Source of the DNA: Cephalotus follicularis | Taxonomy: Eukaryota; Streptophyta; Magnoliopsida; Oxalidales; Cephalotaceae | Direction of reading: 5' to 3' | DNA length: 64,000 nt | NCBI GenBank assembly: GCA_001972305.1 | Contig: BDDD01001449.1 | Location: 203,042-267,041 of the forward strand | Part shown: positions 23,309 to 36,190 of the stretch, in pieces | How the letters are laid out: every line of letters begins with the position of its first letter | Position numbering within the stretch: position 1 is the first letter of the stretch | Program-made: the position numbers and the translations under genes | Notes under the pieces: model-generated | What the model saw: the letters and a program-made list of their open reading frames with translations, nothing else | Told to the model about the DNA's origin: nothing | The model's database searches: none

Positions 23309-26115
23309 TTTAGGAAAATAAGCACACATACTGTATGTATATTTTGCTTATAATATTACATGTTTATGCTATAATATATTCCAATGTCTCATGATTTGTG
23401 AAAAGTTTGTGCCTTTTCCTAACCTAATAAATATTTGATGCTCACAACAAACAGGGCGTAATACTTTTTATGGTATTGGAAACAAAATACCAAAGGTTTA
23501 ATAAATGGATAAAAACAGATCTAATCCGTCGGATGAGCTAACGTAACTACTTTATCCCCTTCATATTAATTAGATTATTAATTTATATTTTATGAATCTA
23601 ATTATTAAAAATGATATTTTGATTACACTAAATTTTAAATTTATTTATATCTTAAATTATTTTATCAACATTTAACAATTTCAACTCTTATATAGTTTTA
23701 TTACATATATTAAAAGGGTAGTTCGTTCAATGAAATATCTATGAATATTTTATTGGCTTGAAATTAACTTTATATGATCTTCATGAATAGAACAATAAAT
23801 CTAACGTTTAAAGTTGTAAAATTATAAATCACAGGTCTGATACAAGCTAGTGAGAGAGTAGATCCGACAAATCCTTTTCTTTTCTTATTTTTGCTTTTCT
23901 TCACATTATAGCCTATCTTGTGTGTGACTTAGAGAAATAAGAATAAGCACATATTTCTATATATGGTTTTGTTCTACAAAGGGTATGAAGTTAAATATTT
24001 CCCTAACCAATGTTAGCTTCTCATTATTTCTTGTACCAAACATATGATGGTCCTAGTACCCTTGATTCTTTAATTCTATGCTATTTTATGATTTTGTACT
24101 TATATATTACCTGTTTGACATAATTCAGGTGAATCTTGCAATCCTCTTTTAACGATTATTGTGCTTATTAACTCCTTGGCTTGGCAAGGTCATATTAACT
24201 TCTACAATTACCAACCACATCCTCCTTTTGTTTCCCTTACATGATAAGCTAGGCTTCGATGCATTATTATTTGTGATAACCATTCGTGTTAACGATCATG
24301 CTTATATCGTGTACGAATTGGGTTTGTGTCATTTGAACGGATTGATACAAATATAATCTGAATTCAAATTAAATTAACCAGATTGATCATATTAGGCATT
24401 AGCACTGTTCTAAATTAGGCATTAGACTGTTCCACCATGAATGCGCATTAAATCATGCCAGCTTGATTATTACAGTGCATACAATACACTAGTGTAGGTT
24501 ATTTATCGAAAAAGAAAAAAGAAAAAAGAAAATATAGGTTTCATATTGTAGGTTGCTCTTAATTAGTGAACTGACTGGACAGAGAATGAGTGTGCACATA
24601 TCAGCATTAATTAGAGTCAACTTTGACACTTGTTATGTTACAAAGAGTCGTTATTGTTTTGGTTACCCATCCACTTGCCAACTTGACATCCTTTAGCTTT
24701 CCATATGCTTTTACTTTTTTTTTTTTTTAAATTATAATTACAATTTCACAAAATTTCGATTTAGACAAACTGTCATCATGTGAAGTTTTATATTGATTTC
24801 AAATAATTTTATCATCCAAATTTTGTTAGATTGAGAAAACAAATAATATAATTTTTGAAGGAAAATACTTAGCTCAATTATCATCGAAATTAAAAGAAAG
24901 AACAATGTTAAACAAAATAATAAAATTTGATAAGTAGTAACAAAACCTGAATAAAAAGATAGTTTAATTAAATCAATTTAAGACTTCTAATAACAGTTTA
25001 TCAAAATCAAGATTGGAGGAGACACACCTCTGAAATTTAATGTAATTAACTTAAAGAAAGAAAAAAAAAACAAATTAACCCTTTATAATTTTTCTTCCTT
25101 CATATTTTGGTTGGCCTTCGCATGCACTAAACACTATTAATTAGCAAGGAGGCAGAGTAATTTCTATGTTCATAACATCATGAGGGCAAAATGAAAGGTG
25201 TATATTTATTTACATATACACTATTGTAATGAAAGTCAAATATATATTTTTTAATCAATAAATTAATCTGAACTTCAATCATTTTTTAGATACGTTATAA
25301 TTTACATATACACTATTGTAATGAAAGTCAAATATGTATTTTTTAATCAATGAATTAATCCGAACTTCAATCATTTTTTAGATATGTTATAGATCTTAAA
25401 CTTCGAGATATGTAACATTTCAAACTTTCTGGATCTTAAACAAGCATTCGACATTATGATGGTCACAATGGGACGTAAAAATATTCGAATTGCGTGAGAT
25501 TTAATCGTTGAAGATCTCAACTTCCCTTAACTTGAGATCTTTAATAATGAGTTCCTAAATCATCCAAAATTCGTTCCATTGTGGTCACTACACAGCGAAA
25601 TATCTCCTTCTTCTATGTGTGGAGTGCCACGTTACGAGGTTTAAATTGGAAAACTCTTGTTCATTACTACATTTGTTGAAACAATTAATATTTGTTGAAT
25701 TCCTTTCGAATTCATGAGAAATTTTCTTTGGCATGCGATTTGACAATTGGGAAATATATTCATCATCTCGGTTATGCATCGATCAAGACACTCATAAAGA
25801 TATCAGATGTAGATTTCATTTGACAAGTGGATAGCAACCACATTATACGTTCATATGGCATGATTGACTAATACAGTTTGTTTAACGCAAAGCCAAGTTG
25901 TTTAGCCAATTAGTCAACAATTACAAACCTCCAAGCCACCAAACCCACCTCTATGTCCATACATAACAGAGATTATCAGGTTACCAGGATCAACAACAGT
26001 GTGTCATATGTTGGTAAGTTACAATCAACGTAATATTAAGGATAATTAATGTAAACTCGTGAGTTTTTGCACATAAATAGACATCACCTGACATATTTGA
26101 ACATAAACGATGTTG
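23309..26115. other. Gene-free AT-rich spacer
   Basis: No credible coding region is seen on either strand. The only clear structure is the 92-bp tandem duplication at 25209-25392. Confidence 0.55.
25209..25392. repeat. 92-bp tandem duplication
   Basis: Unit 1 (25209-25300) and unit 2 (25301-25392) both begin TTTACATATACACTATTGTA and continue through CTTCAATCATTTTTTAGATA. They differ at about five positions by eye. Such a clean two-copy repeat in AT-rich DNA suggests a fairly recent duplication. It is non-coding. Confidence 0.9.
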
Positions 26116-26133
26116 ATATATATATATATATAT

Positions 26134-26317
26134 GGGTAATATGTATAAGAGTAACAATCTAACTTTGAAAGTTAGCTTTAATGCCCTGTGGCCCCTACCC
26201 CAACAAGCAAACTTTGGTAGAGATTGAAGAATTAAAGCTAACTTTCAAAGTTGGTGTGGTCCCACAGGGCATTAAAGCTAACTTTCAAAGTTAGCTTATT
26301 GCTCTTATACATATTAC

Positions 26318-26319
<2 letters not shown>
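26134..26319. mobile_element. Foldback MITE inserted in a TA microsatellite
   Basis: The ends are inverted repeats of about 60 bp: GGGTAATATGTATAAGAG on the left and the reverse complement of the right end, with the continuation TTTGAAAGTTAGCTTTAATG also shared. The element is flanked on both sides by long TA runs (26116-26133 and 26320-26351), as for the Micron family of rice, which inserts in TA microsatellites. The subterminal word AACTTTCAAAGTTAGC is repeated within the arms. No coding sequence is present. Confidence 0.8.
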
Positions 26320-26353
<34 letters not shown>

Positions 26354-26991
26354 CGTTTCTTGAAACATATATATACCAAACCCAAAAAATAAGTGCATGT
26401 ATGGTTACTACAATAGTGGGCTTTCAGGGTTGAGATTAATGCTCAAAGCCCATAGATTTAGAAACATCTTAGGTGGAGCCCAATCGGCCCAAAAATAACC
26501 CTTTAAAAAATATAAGAATGCTAACATTTTTATCAAATTGAAATTCGTGTATATTTAATATCTATATAATCTATGATAAAAAAAAATCTACTAAGCTTAA
26601 TTGGTTTGTTATTTTATGCACTTATTTTATAATCTCTATCTAATTTAATTTTAAAAAGATAATGTTTCTCTTAATTCTTTATCGAAATAGAGTTATCTCG
26701 TCCGGTTTTTAAACATTCACCTATACTTAGATTTACTATGTAGTAGTTATTATAATTATATAAAGAATGAATATATTATCATTTTATTTTAATAACTTCA
26801 AAAATAAATAATTTAATACATAATACTCAAATAAATTAACTGAATATTTTCATTTTCATGTATAACATGAATTAGATATTAGTATACTATGAAATGTTTT
26901 ATTCAAATTGCATCCTTTAAACCATTATGTCATTTCATTAGTGTCAACCACCAATTGTTATTAGATGAGATGGATCCAATTTATCACAAAC

Positions 26992-27448
26992 TGATATGGG
27001 AAAAATCTTATCCAAAAATATCGTCACGTATCCTCTGGAAAATAAGACACATGTCTTTCAAAGCTACACGTAGTCGGGCATTTACAATCTAAAAAGATAA
27101 CGCACAATAACGCTCCGATGCAAAATCAGGGGAATGACGAGATACTCGGCATTTTCTAGGGATACAATAATTATCTTCACAAGTCAAGTAAAGCAGTTAC
27201 ATCCAAGCATTACTATAAATATTACAAAGTAACATTTATTGCTATCTTCTCTGTCTTTACTGACTTTAGCATCGAAAAGTCCCCGGGAGTGAAACCTCCT
27301 AGTCCTTCGACTAGTTTGCTATTTGTGTACAGGGAAGATAGCGATACACTCAACCCAGAACCGTTCTCGGATTATTAACAACGTTTTCTTCTACAAATCA
27401 AATCATTCTACGTAAACGACTGTTGAGGAGTTGATTCTCGCATCAACA
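26992..27448 (+). mobile_element. Solo LTR, same family as the Ty3/gypsy element (short form)
   Basis: It starts TGATATGGGAAAAATC, matching the - strand start of the LTR at 8970, contains the shared phrase AGTCCCCGGGAGTGAAACCTCC, and ends TTCTCGCATCAACA. Flanks share AAAC (26988-26991 and 27449-27452); a full five-base duplication is imperfect. The length is 457 bp, close to the roughly 0.5 kb inferred for the element at 2071-8970. No internal sequence adjoins it, so it is a recombination remnant. Confidence 0.75.
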
Positions 27449-27452
27449 AAAC

Positions 27453-29649
27453 TAAGGAAATTATACAAATGAACCTTAAATATCATAAATATATTATAGT
27501 GAATAAAATATATTGTTTTTTTATGACATACTATAGTGATAAATTATCCGATTATCAAGCTTGTAAATCTATTGATAGTGTCATAAATATTCGATGTTAG
27601 GTATCCCTTTGTAAACTATTTAAATATATCGTCGTGTCATAATATATATAAGATTTGTGATTTTATACTATTTTTTCTTTCTAATTCAACTCTTATTATA
27701 TTATTATGACATTTAATTAGTTAATAAAACTCTTGCACATCACACGGATTTAAAAACTACTCTTCTTAACCATTGATGACAACAAGCAACAGAAAAATAA
27801 ATTAAAACAAAAATTAAAATTAAGATAAAGAGAGTGACAACAGCATTGAGTAATTAAATTGTCAAAGGGCGTTTCTTCAATATATGTTTGCAATCTGCAC
27901 ACTCCACAACTGGATTCTCTCACTATTATAAAAGATTAAAAAAACAACGTTACGTGCACGCACTTGTAGTTGTAATGTAACACATTCATTAATGGTGTTC
28001 AATAAAATAAAGTAAAATAAGTAGGTGATAAATAAATAAAAAAATTAAGATTATTGGTTGGTGATACACAACATTCGTCAACGTTACATGATTTTGTAAT
28101 CGTCATTTCCAAAAAAAAAAAAAAAAACGAAGGCCACCATAAAGAGGCACACATAATTAAGAGCTGGACTGTTTAAGCAACAATAATTTAACATTAGAGA
28201 AATAAGAGAAAACTAGGTCGCTGGGGGTCTCCTTCTTGGTGAAACCCAAGCTTTAATAATGCTTCTAAAGTCAATTTCAACCCAACGTGTACATTAGTAA
28301 AACATTAAAAAAAACGAGATTAATCTTCTTGGGTTTTCTTTAAGATCATGTTAGATCTCATTCTCCTCCACAAATTCATTCTAGTGGCAGCAAACTACCA
28401 CCCTACCATTAAAAAATTCTACATTTTTTTTTTATTACTAATTGGCCTTTTCAACTGGCGTGGAAGTAATGTGGAAGAGGAATAGTGGGTTAAAAACAAG
28501 AGATTACTTGCATAAGAGACTTTGTGCTCCACTGTGTGCAACTTGGACTCATGATGCTTTCATGTTGCTTTGTGAATGAGATGTTATTAAAGGTTTAATT
28601 GTATTAATGTTCTTACTAAATAATAGATGTTTAGGTCTGCCTTCTACATCATGATAAGACTTGACGTTGAATTCAAAAACATGTTTTATAAGGATTACTC
28701 CAAATATATAATATTTATGTGACTTATTTACTAACCCATATTTTTAAAACTATTTTCCAAATTTTAATTAGTCACTTGCCATCTTTTTTTTGTTTGGTTG
28801 GTGGCAAAGTCGGCATGTACATGATCACCGTCCTTATAAAGTCATAGATATCTTTCCCTTTGTGGTTTCTCTTTCTAATAGGATGTCACAAATGTGATGA
28901 GTCGAACCGAGTTTTAATCTGTTCAAATTTGATGTTCTTCTGTAATTTTTTCTTATTTTCTTAATTAAAAAATTTAAAATAAATAAACACAAGATCCGTA
29001 TAAGGATAATTATGAAAAGTTAATGATATAAAAAGACAAATAATATATGAATGTAATCGATTTTTAATAAGATTTTAATTGAGTTATTAGCTTCTAATTG
29101 AGTTTTTAACAAACATATAATGAATCTTTAACAATTTCTTAACAAGTTACAAATGAAAATTAAATAATCAAGATTCATTATTGTTCAAACTTAGTTCATT
29201 ATACTAATAAGTTTTAAATTAGGTGTGTTCGTTTATTAAGTTTATGAATAATGAACACGATCGAGTCTCGATCGAATGGATTCGTTAACTATTTCACTCA
29301 TGACTTGATTTTCAATTGAGTCGAACCATTAACTAATCACAAACAGTTTCATTTATTTGATAAAATAATATGGTATATCCAGACAAGATTGTGGTGACCC
29401 TTTAGCCTATATCAACCTTAGATGTATTAAATGAAAATATTAAAAAAAAATGCACATAATTAAACTGCTCGAACATGGAAAATCTGCCACTACTATACAT
29501 CAAATTACATGTTCCAAACTTTCTTTGGTGAATCTACTCTTGATCATACACATACAAAATTGGCAAGCTGAGAATAAATTAAAGAACAGAGCAACAAATG
29601 GTGAAGGAAGAAAGAAGAGAAGAATCAGCTCATGTTTTATAAAATGTTG
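27453..29649. other. Gene-free AT-rich spacer
   Basis: No coding sequence with a recognisable motif is seen. The part 28895-29340 has GAGTCGAACC at both ends and internal ATTGAGTT words resembling the hAT-like element at 15478-16302, so it may be a decayed relative. A poly-A tract lies at 28111-28127. Confidence 0.5.
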
Positions 29650-32600
29650 CTATATTTCAATAACCTCAGCATCCCTACATACATCCACATCCACCACCAA
29701 GGTTCCTTTCTTCGTCGAATTCATGACCCTGCAACAATTTCTTCTTGGGGACTAGCCAAACACATACACAAACAGAGAAAAACAAAAAAACCAAAATTAA
29801 ACACCATTTCTTAGGATCAAAACAATGAAACGACTTTTTTCGAGTTCAATGGCACGTATCGGTGGTGGAGCCAAAAAAGTGAAACTGTTGCGTCAAAGAA
29901 AACACTTACTCTATCCCATAAATGGGGGTCTGGCTTTTTGTGAACCTCGACTACATTAAGATCAGCAGGATCAGCCATTTTCCACCTGCACTCTGGATGA
30001 GGGACACGGTGCCGGACATACTCGGTCACTGTTTCATTCGTTGTGGAATTAAATTGTGCCTTTGAGAAGTAAAACACAAAAGGCTTTTGGCACACATTTC
30101 TGCAAACCGGACGGGTGTTGAATGCATATGCTGTGTAGTCTGCTCTTCTGTACCAATTCAAGAATGTTCTCGAAGGCATTTCCATCTCGCGGGCTGAAAA
30201 TACTCCCCGGAAAACTTGAACAGCAAAGCCCCAGGAAACTGAAATGGTCCAGCTGTTGAATTTGTGGTAGCAGATTGATTGTTGCATAAGCCCGGCCGAG
30301 TCCAGCTTTGCTGGTACCATAAGCCGCTTAAGGGCTTGAACTCTAGTAACATCGGGGAAGATGGGTTCAACCACGTCTAGATGATGCAACGACACAAAGG
30401 GTGTAACTGGGTGTGCAGCAAGGAGTCCAAACAGGTTACCATACACATCATACTGATGGCCACACACCAAGAATGAGACTCACAGTTAGAATCAAATTAT
30501 CGTCGCGGCTATATCAAAACTAAATTATTATTTGAATTACAAGCATTATTAAGATAAGAACACAAATAAGGTTCCTTGAAATGAGCCTGACCATAAATGG
30601 GGATATCACACAACTAATAAATAAACAAGTCTAAATACACTAAAATTATTTGCAAGCCCAAGTCAATTTTGTTGCTTGTTCACTTACATTGGATCCTTCA
30701 TCATTTGAAACTTGTAACCAAGCAACTATCACATTTAAACTTCTATCTTTTTAAAAGTAGTAACACATATAATAAAAGCATCATGAACATCCACTATAAC
30801 ATTAATGGTGAAACAAATTAGTTTTAAAAGCTCTATTCAACCACATTTCTTCTTTCATTTAGTTTCATTTCTTCTCTTGATTTTACAAGATTTATTCTTT
30901 CTTCTGAAATTCATTTTTCCTTATGACTCGGTAATCAAATCCAAAACATGCAATGCCAAACTTTTTTCCCGTATGTAACTGCCTCCCTCATTAGTTTAAA
31001 ATTTGTAAATATTAAAATTCATTTAGATTTTAATTTTTTAATTTACAAACCTAAAACATTTTCTTATATAATTGAACGAACCCAAATCTGATTGCCTTTA
31101 ATTTTTTTTAATTCTTTTCAAGGATAAAAATATGTTCTTCGCGTGACACAAGACCATGTCCCTGTTGAGAAGAAATTGAAGCATATTTAGACAAAAAAAT
31201 TTAAAAAAAATAGCTAAATCTATAATTGATGTACCTTTTTTATATTTATTTTTAAAATTTTGTCACAACTCTTTAATTTATTTAAAGGGAGTTTTATGGT
31301 CATTCTCCAAAGTCACGCTCCAAAGATGCTCTTCTTAGTAATGTAATGTGAGCATTATATTTTTATGTTTGGCAGTTGAATCTGATCTATGATCTTTGTA
31401 AATTTCGTATGTCAATTTTCAAGTCAATTGAATATTAACAGATATGCTATTTACAAATAATAATTCGATCGTTATATAATCTATACATAAACGAGCTAGC
31501 TATTCAATAACATATGTATATCCGACTGGCTTGAAAATTGACATATGTGATCTATAAATATAGCATATCAAATTCAAAGATTGAATATAAAAATATAATT
31601 TATACGTTAAACTATTGAAGAGTGTTCTTTAGGTAATGACTATGAAGAGTGACCATAGCACTCTCTTTTTAAAAGAAATTAGCAAACAAATCGCAACAAA
31701 GTGCGGGTGACGAAACCAGTAATATCCAAGTTGGGCAACAAAAGGCAGTGACGAATGGTAAAGATGGATGGTGTTGATGGTAGAGTTTATGAGATGAAGA
31801 AGTTTGAAAAACAACTCGAACAATCCCCTGTAACAAGAGGTAAAAATTATTTTCTCCTAAATAAAGGGAACCGTACTACAATTTTGCTTGGTTTACCAAT
31901 CCCCTGTAACAAGAGGTAAAAAATAGCTGGTGGACGGTACCAGTAATAAACTACATGTGCAAAATCACTTGCACAATGACGGGGGGCTTGAGAATTGAGA
32001 TCCACAACCACAAAAACTACAAATGCTTGTGAGAAAAACCAGGTCCAAGACCAAGACCCAAACACAGGTGGGTCCCACCCCGTCACCTACGAAAGCTCAC
32101 TGCCCACTGCCGACAACATCGACCTAAAAACCCGCAGGTGATAAACTCTAAAACTCCTAATCTTACAATCCAGAAACCAGTAATCCACACCCAAAACCTC
32201 ATCTCATCGCTATCCATAAAATAAATTATTTATTGGTAAACCACCTTATTAACCTCCAATTATGTAACATATGACTTTCTAGCTCCAACAATTTAATGCA
32301 AACTAATTAGTAATTAATAAAACCGAAACCCCACTTCACTTTCATAAAATAAAAAATAAAAAAAACAGAAGGTTCTAGCCTTAAAAGAAAAAACACCCAA
32401 AATTGCAGAAATCAAATTGAAGAAGACAACACAAGCATTAACCAAAAAATAAAAAACTAAACTTTTCAAAAACAAAGAGAAAACCTGGTGAAAGCCGAGT
32501 TCTTTAGTGAGTGGCACACCCAGTTCAGCCATACAAGCCTGCATTCTATCATCAGAGCCGTACAATCCTGGGTACCTATGTAAACACCTATCCTGCATCT

Positions 32601-33444
32601 TACTAAGAGCTTTAGCTAATGGGTAACTGATTGCAAAACCACCGCCGCCATAAGCCATACCATAAGAGAAAAATATATTCTGCAAATGGGATTCTGATGA
32701 ACTCCCAATATAATAGTACTGATTGTGATCATACTTTCTCAAAATCCTCAACAAATTCTCCGTCATGAAAACCGTATCATCGTCTCCCATGACAAACCAC
32801 CTAACGTTCTTGAGCCCTAAACGCAGCGTTTCGGATACGATCCGGGAGATCCGTATCGCCGAACGGTGGCCTTGTTTGTTTTTGTAAGGGAAAGCGGAGG
32901 TGTCGGTTGAGATTTTGACATGGGGTAGGTTATCTTCTTTGTGGGTTTTCACTTTGCTATCGAGCCACACTGTCCCTCTCATTTCTTTAGGCCTGTACCA
33001 TAGCTTGATGTAGTTCTTTCTCATGTGCCACAGCTTCGCTGACGCCGCGATGCCAAACACAACGTGTCGCAGCTCCGTTGCCTGCTGCTGCTGCTGCTGG
33101 TGGTGGTTGTGGTGGTGGATTTGGGTTTCTCTCGACTCTCGCCGTGGCATATGACTCAATGCCACCACCTCCTCCTCTGCCGTTTGATTCTGGATCTTCG
33201 GGTGTGGTTCCACTGCGACGTTATTGGTCGTTGAAGATTGTGTTAATGGTAACGAAGAGAGGCTGCCACGGTGGATTAACAATGGTTCTTGGTAGCATGC
33301 GCGTGTGGTGGAGACGAGCTTGAGGGTGTAAACAACGTAGGTGAGGGAGACGAAGAGAACTAGGCACACCATCAGTTTCGGTACGGGTCGGGTCGCTGAC
33401 CCGTGTCCCGTGATAATCACTGACTCCTGGTGGTTTCCTTTCAT
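29650..33444 (-). CDS. DUF604 / GT31-type putative glycosyltransferase
   Basis: Three exons on the - strand, 33444-32485, 30452-29910 and 29751-29650, join in phase to 534 residues. The chosen start, MKGNHQESVI, precedes a single N-terminal hydrophobic segment (about residues 22-42, LMVCLVLFVSLTYVVYTL), as in Golgi type II membrane glycosyltransferases; an AUG farther upstream would add an unlikely leader. A His/Gln-rich linker follows, then the Fringe-like fold: HVVFGIAASAKLWHMRKNYI, LKNVRWFVMGDDDTVF with the Asp triad of a metal-binding DxD motif, and GGGGFAISYPLAKAL. Across intron 1 comes LGFHQ then YDVYGNLFGLLAAHP, and the C-terminus SPRRNCCRV lies in exon 3, ending EVIEI. The family (DUF604, related to GT31) is plant-specific in this form; donor and acceptor sugars are not known. 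The last exon is only 102 bases but matches the family end. Intron 1 is 2.0 kb and holds a MITE-like foldback. Confidence 0.9.
31287..31665. mobile_element. MITE-like foldback element in intron 1 of the GT31-type gene
   Basis: The left end GGGAGTTTTATGGTCA matches the reverse complement of the right end, GAGAGTGCTATGGTCA. Further inside, ATGTCAATTTTCAAG is also inverted between the halves. Flanking nine-base segments TTATTTAAA and TTTTTAAAA agree at 7 of 9, weakly suggesting a Mutator-type duplication. No coding sequence is present. Confidence 0.5.
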
Positions 33445-34249
33445 TTTTGGAAATGGCAGTAGTAATATATAGTTAGCTATATATATAGATTTTGCAGTGT
33501 TTTGAGAGTGCTTAAAAATTGTATAGTAATGGGGATTAAAAACCCAGATCAAGAATAGAAACACACAAAAAAAAAGGTGATTAATGCAGGGTGAAGTGAT
33601 GTAAGGATAAATTTTTAATATTTTAATATTTTATTTTCTATTTTTAGTTAATGTTTCACAAAAAGAAAAGATAAGGGAAGGAGTAAAGGTGAGAGCTTGC
33701 ATTGCTGCCAGGTTTTCAATGCAGTGGAGCTGTGCTACACTGGGAGGTGTATACATATATTTTTTGTTTTGTTTTGTTTTGTTTTGGTAATATTAATGTT
33801 GTTTTCTTTTCTTTTTTTTGGTTTTCTTGGGGTGTGGTTTGCTTAGATACGGTGGCGTGTGTGAGTGATTTATCTCATGGGGAGATGGTATCATTGAGGA
33901 CACGTGGTGTTGTGTGAGTGAATCAATTATTTTGCAGGAGAAAACCGAGGGCCTTGATTGTTAGAGTTTTTGTTTTTCTCTCTTTCTGTCTATTTTTTAT
34001 GGGTGAAGAAATCTATAACTATTTGTTTCCTCAAAGTTTCATAGACTTTTTTTTTTTATCATCTTTGAAACTTTCATTGATACTTCCGCTTTTCTTTTCT
34101 TTTTTGGGATTAATCTAAGTAACTATTAATCAATGTATTTTGGTCTCAACTGCTGAAAAAACATGGGATCTCCATATGTATTTTTTTTTTCATACTCACA
34201 ATGTTATTAACTGGTAAATTCAAATAAAGTGCTTAACTTAACACTACTC

Positions 34250-34250
<1 letters not shown>

Positions 34251-34300
<50 letters not shown>

Positions 34301-34308
34301 TGATGATG
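34251..34308. repeat. AAT microsatellite followed by GAT
   Basis: About sixteen AAT units are followed by three or four GAT units. The tract is non-coding. Confidence 0.9.
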
Positions 34309-35742
34309 TTTCATTCAAACTAATATGAAACATAATATTATATTAGTTTGAATAGGTTCGGATTATATTATAGTCGATCATTTAGCTTGATTTTGATTTT
34401 GATATAAAATATAATATTTAGTGATAAAACAATTAAATAATTCAATCTGTACATAATCCAAATCATTTAATATTATTATAGGTAGAATAGCTAATTCAAT
34501 GAGTATAAATACTATAATCATTAATATGTTTGTAAATATAATCAATGTATTGTATTTGTAGTCATTAGATTTTAATTTAATGGTTGAAATGAAAACTACC
34601 CTACTATAATAATTACAAAGGATTTGGAAAGTCATCATGTAATCTATTTATAAGAATTGTATTTATAGTAATTGTGATAAAGATCCTGACTCAATCCATA
34701 AAATCTTTCAAAACTCAATCTCTAAAATATCTCTAATTATGGAATTTTGCGATAAGGATTATGACATTATGGGAGGAGCAAATTGTGTTGGGATCTTTAG
34801 CTCTTATTGTTGGAAACCACAATACACTATATTGATATTTGGTAACTAAAATATAAGTTTTTGTAATTTACAACCTGTGGGTTGAAATTTGTCACAATAA
34901 ATAGTGGGAAGAGATTAATGAATTTTTTAGTTTGAAAAATTTTATCTTCATATTAATTTACAAATGACAATTTACATCACTACGTACGTTTCTTTCCTTT
35001 TTTTTTTTTAACTTTTTATTTATTTTAGGGTTCTTCTCCTTTTTTTTTTCATCTTCAACAGGGAGAGAGAGATGCATATAATCAGGTAATATATCTTATT
35101 GATTTATTTTATTAATTAAAATTACAAATTATTAGATGAATATTTTTAAAATTATCAGAAAAAACAATTGTAATATGATACATATTTCAGTAATTATACT
35201 CTCCCAGTACTTTCAAACACATATTTACCAAATAGTTATCCGATGTAATTTTCAATCACAACACTATAACTTGTCAATTTACCAAACAATTTCAGTCACA
35301 CTAATGCACAGCAAAGTACAACAATTTTTCACAGCACAGCACAATAATACACAACATTGTCAAACCAAGCCTATGGCTGAATGATAATGGTTTCTATCTT
35401 AGCCTATAAAATAGCATGTGACTCCATCATTTACTGGTTACTGCAAAAAAAAAATATTATTGCGTTAGAGAACACTATATCTCAGCATCTCTTTAAAATC
35501 AAACACTATGTTTGTGTTTGTGTGTGCAATTTCTTGAAAAATCATGACTGGAGGTATATATATTCTTTATTTCCACTGTTTTCATTTACTCCGATGTTAT
35601 GATTATATCAACATAATAAACATGACATAAACTCGGCTCAAACCGACTCGAACACGCTATAAACCCAATTGGCTAACAAGAATTATCACTGATATTATAT
35701 TGCTGTATTTTAAAAGAAAAAATGATTGAGAGCTATAACATG

Positions 35743-36190
35743 TAAGAATGACAACGGGTCTGTTTTGATATAAGTAGTATGAGACCCGAGCCCGGGTCCG
35801 GGCCCACACACTTTGATATGGGAGTTGACCATAACCAGACCCGGTACAGGTACACAATATTAGTTTCAGAACCGATCCTACGGTAAAAAATAAGTACCGG
35901 AACCGAACCTGTTAATAATAAAAAAAATATAATAAATTATTTTTATTATTTATTGTTTATATTATATATATATGTCATTTTTTAAATATATAGAATATAA
36001 ATATACGTATTTAATTAAAAAAGCAATATATCCCGAATCGATTCCCGATTCATGACTCTAATGTTCGGAATCAACCAAGGTCATATAAATTAATATTATA
36101 ATCAACTTGGAACTGAATTAAAAAAATATCATCCCATTAATATGATTTTGATTCAACTTCTTAAGAACGCGGTTCTAATTATCATTCTTA
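35743..36190. mobile_element. hAT-like non-autonomous element with 8-bp duplication
   Basis: The ends are TAAGAATGACAACGGGTC and, reverse-complemented from the right, TAAGAATGATAATTAGAACC. The flanking eight bases are ATAACATG (35735-35742) and ATAACACG (36191-36198), a 7 of 8 match. The left subterminal part is GC-rich (GAGCCCGGGTCCGGGCCC), as in many plant hAT derivatives. No ORF is present. Confidence 0.65.

Noticed and set aside
31847..32086. 79-residue - strand frame inside intron 1 of the GT31-type gene
   Set aside because: It lies between well-defined exons, has no family resemblance, and overlaps a duplicated CCCCTGTAACAAGAGGTAAAAA segment.
33445..33564. Upstream AUG extending the GT31-type protein by 40 residues
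   Set aside because: It would put a hydrophobic, non-family leader before the normal MKGN start and signal anchor.
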